Positions 8,897 through 15,828 of a stretch of DNA of 64,000 nucleotides are shown here, piece after piece. The translations under genes and the position numbers were made by a program. The notes beneath the pieces are model-generated. The model searched no databases. It saw only the letters and a program-made list of their open reading frames with translations, and had not been told where the DNA came from. How positions within the stretch are numbered: the stretch's first letter is position 1; the number at the start of each line of letters is the position of its first letter. Origin of the DNA: JAJTHB01 sp033763775 (GTDB lineage Bacteria > Pseudomonadota > Alphaproteobacteria > Rickettsiales > SXRF01); NCBI GenBank assembly GCA_033763775.1, contig JANRJW010000012.1:62001-126000 (forward strand), written 5' to 3'.

Positions 8897-10453
8897 CTAG
8901 CGCGCCTTGCCATCACTCGGATAGCGAGCTGCGGGCGCTGAAGGCAGCACGCTTTGCTGGCCAATATTCTCAGGCAGCTGCTGATCATAATAGGTAAGAT
9001 GAAGTCGGGCTATTTTTTTAGAATTCATCTCTTCCCATGCGTTCAGCGCCTGCTTGAAGCGAGAACTTAGCGGGGTAGAATCTATTTTTTCTACCTGCTT
9101 GTCGAGCGCCTTAATCAAGGCCTTTTCTTTTTCGTACATGCGCTCCAGGCTTATCGGCTTGTAATATGGATTCGCAGCAAGGTAAAAATCAGCAGCACCG
9201 TTCAATGGTTTCACAAAAGCAGGGGCGCCATCGTGCGTTCGGTCAAAACTCAACACCGGAATACCCAGCGCCTCATCGACCAGACCATGCCAATTTCCCA
9301 CCATCTCATTATCGAAATGCCCTAAGCCGCCAATTACAACATACTTACCGCCATGCCTTCCTTCATTGGCAAGTATTTTTCGATCATTTTTAATATAATC
9401 CGTCCAGACTGGGTTGGTTAAAGCGATTCGCAGAACCCTATCTTTGCCGCCCACCAGACCTTCGCTATCCATTCCCACCAGCCGAATACCATGATCGCGC
9501 GCCGCCTGATGAAGCCGTATCCATTGCTTCTCCACATCATCAACAGAAGGTTTTTGCCACACCTCAGCCAGCGATTCTTGCGTATGGGCATAGACATCCT
9601 TATCCGGCACCGCTCGCTCTTCCAGTAATAAGTTAAGCTCGTCACGGCTCAGCGCATTAAGCTTGGCAACATCCTTCGGGCTTTGCTCGAGATAAATAGT
9701 ATCCACCCCATCGCGCTTAAGCTGCGGCATCAGTTCGACCAGCAGCTGCGGCGGTTCCTGCTCAACATGAATATCACCAATCGCAATGCCCGGATTATTT
9801 TTCAGCAACACCGAGACCAGCTCCGGCACTGTCGCTACATCTCGCGGAACATCGAGATTTTTCTTGTGGTCTGCTTTTGCCACATAGTGCTTGAGAAAAT
9901 TCTCATTGGCTTTTTGCTGAAGACGATCGGCATCCAGAGTTGTGTCGGCATTGCGCTTAATTTCCAACGCATCATCAGCCTTACCCCAGGCATAATAATA
10001 CTCAGATTCAACGTGGTCATAGGCGCGGAATAATTCAAAAGTTTTTGCCATCCCGCCGATGGCTGGCGAGGCCGCCAATGCCCCAACCACCGGAATGTCC
10101 TTAACAGCGTCAATCGCTCTGGTTGCCGCGCCGGGATTGGCCTTCTGCTCTTTGGTCGCAGCGCGCAGGATCATGTCATGCAATGATTGATCCTGCGCTA
10201 TCGAAAGCTCCGTATTGTAGCGCGCATCAAGACCTGTAATTTTTTCGCCTGTGATAGGGCTGCCCTCGCGATGGCTGCGATTAATCAGCTCAGCGCGGTC
10301 ACGCCTCAGCTTATCTTCAAGATGCGCGCTATAATTGGCGGCTAATGTCAGTTCAGGGCTAAGCGGGCTGGGCTCCACATCAAGAACAGCTCGGATCCGT
10401 GCATCGTTAGGGTCTGATTTAATGTCTTTCACATCATGATGATAGCGAATCAA
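8897..10453 (-). CDS. Possible ChaN/Tiki/EreA-fold protein, 518 aa
   Basis: N-terminal half (to about residue 220) is helical and unrecognised. The C-terminal half has the pattern of the ChaN/Tiki/TraB/erythromycin-esterase superfamily: GIAIGDIHVEQEPPQLLVEL, then DTIYLEQSP, DHGIRLVGMDSEG, and KYVVIGGLGHFDNEM. In that fold the early acidic/His pair, the Glu and the late GxGH His form the active site, and the equivalents are all present. No signal peptide is seen, and a short hydrophobic patch lies at about 115-130. The start is uncertain: TTG at 10453 or GTG at 10432, neither with a good ribosome-binding site. It is inserted between DUF2333 and pyrH. The superfamily call is by pattern only. 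Confidence 0.5.
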   Translation of the reverse strand: MIRYHHDVKDIKSDPNDARIRAVLDVEPSPLSPELTLAANYSAHLEDKLRRDRAELINRSHREGSPITGEKITGLDARYNTELSIAQDQSLHDMILRAATKEQKANPGAATRAIDAVKDIPVVGALAASPAIGGMAKTFELFRAYDHVESEYYYAWGKADDALEIKRNADTTLDADRLQQKANENFLKHYVAKADHKKNLDVPRDVATVPELVSVLLKNNPGIAIGDIHVEQEPPQLLVELMPQLKRDGVDTIYLEQSPKDVAKLNALSRDELNLLLEERAVPDKDVYAHTQESLAEVWQKPSVDDVEKQWIRLHQAARDHGIRLVGMDSEGLVGGKDRVLRIALTNPVWTDYIKNDRKILANEGRHGGKYVVIGGLGHFDNEMVGNWHGLVDEALGIPVLSFDRTHDGAPAFVKPLNGAADFYLAANPYYKPISLERMYEKEKALIKALDKQVEKIDSTPLSSRFKQALNAWEEMNSKKIARLHLTYYDQQLPENIGQQSVLPSAPAARYPSDGKAR

Positions 10454-10602
10454 CGTGGTGTACAGTATGAAGATTTTGTGAATATTGCCGCCGCCAGCTC
10501 GAACGAATCACCGCACACAACCAACACAAAAACCAAGAAAAAACACAACCAATTGATTAAAATAGCTTTATATGGTTTTTTTATTTCAAACTTGCGACCC
10601 GC

Positions 10603-10631
10603 TTGCATCCCCGAACACTTCCCTCTAATAC
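10603..10631 (+). promoter_or_regulatory. pyrH promoter giving a probably leaderless mRNA
   Basis: TTGCAT (10603-10608), a 17-bp spacer and TAATAC (10626-10631). Transcription would start at about 10637-10639, at the pyrH ATG itself (10639). No Shine-Dalgarno sequence precedes that ATG, which agrees with leaderless translation. Confidence 0.5.
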
Positions 10632-10638
10632 TACCCCC

Positions 10639-11367
10639 ATGACCAAATCCAAACCTCTCTATAAACGCATCCTTCTCAAGCTCTCCGGCGAAGCGCTGAT
10701 GGGCGATCAAAAATATGGGCAGGATCCAAAAACCATCGAGCGCATCTGCCGCGATGTGAAAAGCGCCATCGATCTTGGTATTGAAGTATGCATCGTGGTC
10801 GGCGCCGGCAATATTTTTCGTGGCCAACAAGGTGAAAATGCCGGCATGGAGCGTGCCAGCGCTGACTATATGGGCATGGTCGCCACCGTCCTTAACGCCC
10901 TTGCACTTCAAAACCAGCTGGAGCGCCTTGGTGTTGAAACCCGCGTGCTTTCCGCGATTTCGATGATGCAGGTGTGCGAGCCTTACATCCGCCGCCGCGC
11001 CATCCGCCATATTGAGCGCGGGCGCGTAGTCATTTTTGCAGCCGGCACCGGCAATCCGTTTTTCACCACCGACACCGCCGCCGCGCTGCGCGCTAATGAA
11101 ATGGGCTGCGATGCGCTGATGAAAGGCACACAGGTCGACGGCGTGTATGATGCCGATCCCAAGAAAAATAAAAACGCCAAACACTTCAAAGAACTCAGCT
11201 ATCACGAAGTGCTGGTGCGTGATTTAAAGGTGATGGACGCCTCCGCCATCGCGCTATCGCGCGAAAATCAGATGCCGATTGTGGTGTTTTCACTGGCGGG
11301 TAAAGATTCTATTGCTGCAGCCGCACAGGGCAAAGGCAAATTCACCGTCATCCGCGATAAGAAATAA
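10639..11367 (+). CDS. pyrH: Uridylate kinase
   Basis: Phosphorylates UMP to UDP (amino-acid-kinase fold). LKLSGEALMGD at the N-terminus, VVGAGNIFRGQ and the uridylate-site part TDTAAALRANEMGCDALMKG identify it. Full length is 242 aa. The frame is open from 10603, but the normal N-terminus starts with MTKSKPLYKRILLKLSGEAL at 10639. That ATG sits about 8 bases after a good -10 box. Its place before frr is the conserved order. Confidence 0.97.
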   Translation: MTKSKPLYKRILLKLSGEALMGDQKYGQDPKTIERICRDVKSAIDLGIEVCIVVGAGNIFRGQQGENAGMERASADYMGMVATVLNALALQNQLERLGVETRVLSAISMMQVCEPYIRRRAIRHIERGRVVIFAAGTGNPFFTTDTAAALRANEMGCDALMKGTQVDGVYDADPKKNKNAKHFKELSYHEVLVRDLKVMDASAIALSRENQMPIVVFSLAGKDSIAAAAQGKGKFTVIRDKK

Positions 11368-11370
11368 TCC

Positions 11371-11398
11371 TTGCACTAGCAACGCTTAGCGCTACTCT
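11371..11398 (+). promoter_or_regulatory. Candidate frr promoter
   Basis: TTGCAC (11371-11376), a 16-bp spacer and TACTCT (11393-11398), right after the pyrH stop. It predicts a start near 11405 and a short leader before frr. The spacing is good but the -10 box is weak. Confidence 0.3.
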
Positions 11399-11419
11399 TC
11401 TGCCCATTCAACACAACCG

Positions 11420-11980
11420 ATGGATATTGCCATGACCGCTGACATCAACGAACTGCGCCGCCGCATGGAAGGCGCCCTGAAATCCCTCCATTCTGAATTT
11501 GGCGGCCTGCGCACCGGCCGTGCGAATGCCGCGCTGCTCGACCACATTCAGGTGGATGCGTATGGATCGATGACCCCGCTCAATCAAGTGGGCAACATCA
11601 GCGTGCCGGAGCCGCACATGCTCTCGGTACAGGTGTGGGATAAGGGCGTGGTAAAATCAGTTGAAAAAGCGATTAACGCCGCAGGCCTTGGCGTGAATGC
11701 CATTGCCGATGGCCAGCTGGTGCGCGTGCCGATTCCCCCGCTGTCGCAGGAGCGCCGCGTTGAGCTTTCCAAAATTGCTGGTAAATATGCCGAAAATGCC
11801 AAAGTCAGCGTGCGCAATATCCGCCGCGATGGCAATGATGCCCTCAAAAAAATGGAAAAAGATATGGGCAAGGATGATGTGAAAAAACGCGAAGGCGAGA
11901 TTCAGAAACTCACCGACGAATTCATCAAAAAAATTGATGATGCGCTGGCGGTGAAAGAAAAAGAAATTCTGGGGAATTAG
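11420..11980 (+). CDS. frr: Ribosome recycling factor
   Basis: Releases ribosomes from mRNA after termination together with EF-G. The 186-aa product has the full family pattern: GGLRTGRANAALLDHIQVDAYGSMTPLNQVGNI, given here only in part, then VRVPIPPLSQERR and VRNIRRDGNDALKKMEKD. The start may be 11420 or the in-frame ATG at 11432; neither has a clear ribosome-binding site. The TAG stop (11978-11980) overlaps the first bases of a family 2 repeat that runs into the uppS start. Confidence 0.97.
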   Translation: MDIAMTADINELRRRMEGALKSLHSEFGGLRTGRANAALLDHIQVDAYGSMTPLNQVGNISVPEPHMLSVQVWDKGVVKSVEKAINAAGLGVNAIADGQLVRVPIPPLSQERRVELSKIAGKYAENAKVSVRNIRRDGNDALKKMEKDMGKDDVKKREGEIQKLTDEFIKKIDDALAVKEKEILGN

Positions 11981-12068
11981 TGCTGGCGACTAGTGCTGGT
12001 GACTAGTGAAAGAATGTAATCTTATGAAACCCATGACACACCAGCCACTAGCACTAGCCACCAGCACT
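11979..12068. repeat. Palindromic repeat (family 2) spanning frr stop and uppS start
   Basis: Left arm 11979-12008 is built from agtgctggtgactagtg-type units. The right arm 12041-12068 is its complement (23 of 28 positions match). The start codon of uppS lies in the loop, and the right arm is translated as part of the UppS N-terminus (residues QPLALATST). The same unit occurs at 6873-6933. It could control uppS translation through the hairpin, or simply be a tolerated insertion. Confidence 0.8.
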
Positions 12069-12770
12069 ACTCCCACCCACATCGCCATCATCATGGATGG
12101 CAATGGCCGCTGGGCAAAAGCGCGCCACCTTCCCCGTTCTGCCGGCCATAAAAAAGGCGCAGACAGCCTGCGCCGTACGATGGAAGCCTGCCGCGAATCA
12201 GGCGTGAAATATTTAACCGTCTATGCGTTTTCTTCCGAAAACTGGAAGCGCCCCAAAGAAGAAATCAGCGATCTGATGCAGCTGCTCAAACACTATCTGG
12301 AAAAAGAGCTGCCGGAGCTGAAGAAAAACGATATTCGGCTGCGCTTTATTGGCGATCTTTCGCGCCTCGATAGCGACATGCAGATGCGGGTGCAGCAAGC
12401 CATGCAGGAAACTGAAAATAACCACTCCTTTAACCTCACGGTGGCGCTGTCCTATGGCAGCAAGCAGGAGCTGGTGCGCGCCATGCGAAGGCTTGCAGAA
12501 CAGGTGGCCGCCGGAATTCTCTCGCCTGATTCGATTACCGAACAAACCATCGAAAACGCGCTCGATACCGCCACGATTCCGGATCCGGATCTACTCATCC
12601 GTACCGGCGGCGAGCACCGCATTTCTAACTTCCTTTTGTGGCAATCGGCCTACACCGAATTTTTCTTCACTGACACGCTGTGGCCGGATTTTGACGCCCG
12701 CCACTTAAACGAAGCGCTGGCGGATTTCGCCACGCGGGAAAGGCGCTATGGAACCGCAGGCAACGGATAA
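12024..12770 (+). CDS. uppS: Undecaprenyl diphosphate synthase
   Basis: cis-Prenyltransferase making the C55 lipid carrier for peptidoglycan and O-antigen. HIAIIMDGNGRWAKAR with the catalytic Asp, LTVYAFSSENWKRP, and RTGGEHRISNFLLWQSAYTE are diagnostic. The frame opens at a GTG (12006), but that codon lies in the repeat arm; the ATG at 12024 gives a 248-aa protein of usual length. The first dozen or so residues come from the family 2 repeat and are unlike other UppS N-termini. The 3' end overlaps cdsA by 23 bp. Confidence 0.95.
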   Translation: MKPMTHQPLALATSTTPTHIAIIMDGNGRWAKARHLPRSAGHKKGADSLRRTMEACRESGVKYLTVYAFSSENWKRPKEEISDLMQLLKHYLEKELPELKKNDIRLRFIGDLSRLDSDMQMRVQQAMQETENNHSFNLTVALSYGSKQELVRAMRRLAEQVAAGILSPDSITEQTIENALDTATIPDPDLLIRTGGEHRISNFLLWQSAYTEFFFTDTLWPDFDARHLNEALADFATRERRYGTAGNG

Positions 12771-13443
12771 AGGCCGCTGGGACGGCCTCAAACTACGCGC
12801 CATCTCCGGCGTTGTGATGATAGCATTGCTGCTGACGGCCGAATGGCTGGGCGGCTGGCTGTTTACGCTGGTGGTGGTGCTGGCCGGGCTGCTGATGAAA
12901 AAGGAATGGGATGCGCTAACTGCAGGTGAAAGCCGCGCATGGCAACTGGCCGGCTATGGCTATGTCGCCCTGCCCTGCGCTTCGCTGGTCTGGCTTCGAA
13001 ATGCTGAGTTTGCGAGCGACTTGAATGGCGGCGCGCATGTGGTGCTGTACCTGCTGTTTGTCGTCTGGGCGACGGATATTGGCGCCTATTTCGCCGGCAA
13101 GCGTATCGGCGGCCCCAAACTTGCTCCAGCCCTAAGCCCGAACAAAACCTGGGCGGGGCTGCTCGGCGGCATGGCGGCGGCGGCGGCAGTTGGCGCCATC
13201 TGCGCCAGCTTCACCCCTTACCCGCTCTCGCTTGTGGGCTGCGCGCTGCTGGCCATGTTGCTGGCGGTGGTCGCGCAAGCGGGGGATCTGTTTGAATCAT
13301 GGCTCAAGCGCCGCGCTGGCGTCAAAGATAGCGGCACGCTCATTCCCGGCCATGGCGGCCTGCTTGATCGCATTGACGGGCTGGTGACTGCCACGCCGCT
13401 TTTCGCCCTGATGGTTTATCTTTCAGGCGTGGCTGGCGCATGA
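12748..13443 (+). CDS. cdsA: Phosphatidate cytidylyltransferase
   Basis: Inner-membrane enzyme making CDP-diacylglycerol for phospholipids. It has several membrane helices and the C-terminal signature (KDSGTLIPGHGGLLDRIDG), preceded by SPNKTWAGLLGGM. At 231 aa it is short for the family (often 260-285 aa), mainly at the N-terminus. It starts inside uppS and overlaps dxr by four bases (ATGA), so the three genes are translationally coupled. Confidence 0.95.
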   Translation: MEPQATDKGRWDGLKLRAISGVVMIALLLTAEWLGGWLFTLVVVLAGLLMKKEWDALTAGESRAWQLAGYGYVALPCASLVWLRNAEFASDLNGGAHVVLYLLFVVWATDIGAYFAGKRIGGPKLAPALSPNKTWAGLLGGMAAAAAVGAICASFTPYPLSLVGCALLAMLLAVVAQAGDLFESWLKRRAGVKDSGTLIPGHGGLLDRIDGLVTATPLFALMVYLSGVAGA

Positions 13444-14684
13444 AGCCAACATTTATATCTCCCTCTCCCTTGAAGGGAGAGGGTCGGGGTGAGGGTAAGA
13501 CCATCTCCCCCCCTCACCCTTCCCTCTCCCCCAAGGGGAGAGGGTCAAAGCGCGTCACCATTCTGGGAGCAACCGGCACCATCGGCCGCAGCACGCTGAA
13601 ACTGATTGAGGCGCATCCGGATCGTTTCGAGATCGAAACACTCACCGCCAGCGATAATGTCGCTGAGCTGGCGCAGCTGGCGATCCGTTTTGGCGCACGC
13701 CGCGCAGTGATTGCCAGCCCGGATAAATATGACGAGCTGAAAAATCTGCTTTCCGGTAGCAACATTCATGCGGCAGCAGGCGCGCAGGCACTCGAAGAAG
13801 CTGCGGCAACCTCTGTGGATCTGGTGATGTCAGCCATTGTCGGCATCGCAGGGCTGAGGCCGACACTCGCCGCCATCCGCGCCGGACAAACCGTGGCGCT
13901 CGCCAACAAAGAATCACTGGTTTGCGCCGGCAGCCTGATGATGGAGGAAGTAAGCCGCCACGGCGCCACGCTGCTACCAGTGGATTCCGAGCATAACGGC
14001 GTGTTTCAGCTCCTTTCACCGGAGCTTCTGCCCGCTATCACGTCCATCACCCTCACTGCCTCCGGCGGGCCGTTTCGAACATGGTCTCATGAGCAGATGA
14101 AAACGGTCACGCCTGAGCAGGCAGTGAAACATCCCAACTGGTCGATGGGCGCCAAAATCTCTGTCGATTCTGCCACGCTGATGAATAAAGGCCTCGAGCT
14201 GATCGAAGCGCAGCAGCTGTTTCAAATCACGCCGGATAAGCTGAGTGTGCTGATTCACCCGCAATCGATTATCCATTGCCTGATTCACCTGAAAGACGGC
14301 TCGGTGCTGTCGCAAATGAGCCACCCGGACATGATCACCCCCATCGCCTGCGCCATGGCATGGCCGCAGCGCATCAGCGCTCCGGTCAGGCCGCTTGATC
14401 TTGCCGCCATTGGCAGCCTCACGTTTGAACAGCCGGATGAAACACGTTTTCCGGCGCTCAGGCTGGCTCGTGAGGTAATGGCCACAGGCGGCAGCGCGCC
14501 TTGCGTGCTGAATGCCGCCAATGAAATTGCGGTGAAACGTTTCCTTGCCGGCGAGATTGGCTTTCTGGATATTGCTAAAATCGTTGAACGAACGCTCGAA
14601 ACCACCGACAATACCCAGCTGCGCAGTATCGGCGATGTTCTCGCCGCCGATAGCAGCGCACGTCGCAACGCGGAGAGACTGTAA
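13440..14684 (+). CDS. dxr: 1-Deoxy-D-xylulose 5-phosphate reductoisomerase
   Basis: Second step of the MEP isoprenoid pathway (DXP to MEP, NADPH). Nucleotide-binding VTILGATGTIGRSTL, ANKESLVCAG, LLPVDSEHNGVFQ and SVDSATLMNKGLE with the metal-binding acidic residues are present. At 414 aa it is longer than usual. The excess is an N-terminal stretch (residues about 6-36, with SPLKGEGRGEG and HPSLSPKGRGS) encoded by a palindromic repeat (13457-13547). No start codon inside the repeat would remove the extension cleanly, and the ATG overlaps the cdsA stop, so the extended form is the best reading. Confidence 0.95.
   Translation: MKPTFISPSPLKGEGRGEGKTISPPHPSLSPKGRGSKRVTILGATGTIGRSTLKLIEAHPDRFEIETLTASDNVAELAQLAIRFGARRAVIASPDKYDELKNLLSGSNIHAAAGAQALEEAAATSVDLVMSAIVGIAGLRPTLAAIRAGQTVALANKESLVCAGSLMMEEVSRHGATLLPVDSEHNGVFQLLSPELLPAITSITLTASGGPFRTWSHEQMKTVTPEQAVKHPNWSMGAKISVDSATLMNKGLELIEAQQLFQITPDKLSVLIHPQSIIHCLIHLKDGSVLSQMSHPDMITPIACAMAWPQRISAPVRPLDLAAIGSLTFEQPDETRFPALRLAREVMATGGSAPCVLNAANEIAVKRFLAGEIGFLDIAKIVERTLETTDNTQLRSIGDVLAADSSARRNAERL
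13457..13547. repeat. Palindromic repeat (family 4) inside the dxr reading frame
   Basis: Two perfect hairpins: ccctctccc / gggagaggg (13461-13483) and ccctctcccc / ggggagaggg (13522-13544). Between them gggtgaggg and ccctcaccc are also complementary. This is the CCCTCTCCC-GGGAGAGGG class of interspersed repeat common in proteobacteria. Here it is in frame and translated into about 30 residues at the Dxr N-terminus. Confidence 0.88.
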
Positions 14685-15796
14685 TGGATTTTCTACTGAA
14701 TATCGGCCACACGCTGCTGTCATTTTTCATCGTGATTTCGGTGATCGTGTTTATCCACGAATTCGGTCATTACATCGTCGCCAAATGGTGCGGTGTTAAA
14801 ATTTCTGCTTTCTCCATCGGCTTTGGCAAAGAAATCTATGGCTGGACGGATCGTTCCGGCACGCGCTGGAAGCTTTCGCTGCTCCCGCTCGGCGGCTATG
14901 TCAAAATGTATGGCGATGCGTCGGAAGCCAGCACCGCCGATATGAGCGCGCTCGATAACATGACTGATGAAGAAAAAAAGCTCACCTTCCACCACAAGCC
15001 GCTCTCTAAAAAAGCAGCGATTGTCGCCGCCGGCCCCATCGCCAATTTCCTGCTCACGATTGCTGTCTTCACCTACTTCATCATGACCAGCGGACTACCA
15101 TCGATTGACCCGGTGGTGGGCAAAGTCATGCCCGCTTCTGCGGCCGAGGAAGCAGGGCTTAAGCCGGGTGACCGCATTACTCAAATCAATGATGAAAAGG
15201 TCAAAAGTTTCAGCGATATAACTTATCTGATCTCCACCAATCTTGGCACACCGGTGACCATTCATCTGCAGCGCGGCAGCAGTGAGAAGAGCGTGGTGCT
15301 GACACCAAGAATCACCCAAGAGGACGACGGCCTCGGCAACCAGATTCAGCGTCCATTAATCGGCATCCGCAGTGCGGATATTAAATATGAAGATGTGGGC
15401 CCGGTTACTGCGCTCGCCGAGTCCATCCGCCGCACCTACATGATCTGCGAAACGACACTACATGTCATTGGCCAGATTATCACTGGCCAGCGCGGTGCGC
15501 ATGACTTGCGGGGGCCGGTCGGCATCGCCCAACTTTCCGGCCAAGCCGCTGAGAAAGATTTTCACACGCTACTCTGGCTGATTGCCATGCTCTCAGCGAA
15601 TCTGGGGCTGGTGAATCTGCTACCCATACCGCTGCTTGATGGTGGTCACCTTGCTTACTATGCCGCGGAAGCCGTGCGCGGCAGGCCGCTTGCAGAGAAA
15701 GTTCAGGAATGGGGCTTTAAAATTGGTTTTGCGATTCTGGCAACGCTGATGGCCTTCACGCTGTTTAACGACATAAAACGACTTATTTTCGCTTGA
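14684..15796 (+). CDS. rseP: Site-2 intramembrane zinc metalloprotease
   Basis: RseP/MmpA-type S2P protease that cuts membrane-anchored regulators and signal-peptide remnants. The zinc motif HEFGH is at residues 25-29 in the first helix. A PDZ domain follows (about 120-210, AEEAGLKPGDRITQINDEKV). The second metal motif NLLPIPLLDGGHL is near the C-terminus. At 370 aa it has one PDZ domain. The ATG overlaps the dxr TAA by one base. It lies just upstream of bamA in the conserved order. Confidence 0.96.
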   Translation: MDFLLNIGHTLLSFFIVISVIVFIHEFGHYIVAKWCGVKISAFSIGFGKEIYGWTDRSGTRWKLSLLPLGGYVKMYGDASEASTADMSALDNMTDEEKKLTFHHKPLSKKAAIVAAGPIANFLLTIAVFTYFIMTSGLPSIDPVVGKVMPASAAEEAGLKPGDRITQINDEKVKSFSDITYLISTNLGTPVTIHLQRGSSEKSVVLTPRITQEDDGLGNQIQRPLIGIRSADIKYEDVGPVTALAESIRRTYMICETTLHVIGQIITGQRGAHDLRGPVGIAQLSGQAAEKDFHTLLWLIAMLSANLGLVNLLPIPLLDGGHLAYYAAEAVRGRPLAEKVQEWGFKIGFAILATLMAFTLFNDIKRLIFA

Positions 15797-15828
15797 TTGT
15801 TCGCCCCTTATGCAGCAAAACTAGCGCC

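Noticed and set aside
10450..11205. Minus-strand ORF (251 codons) antisense to pyrH
   Set aside because: Covers the pyrH promoter and coding region; no family features.
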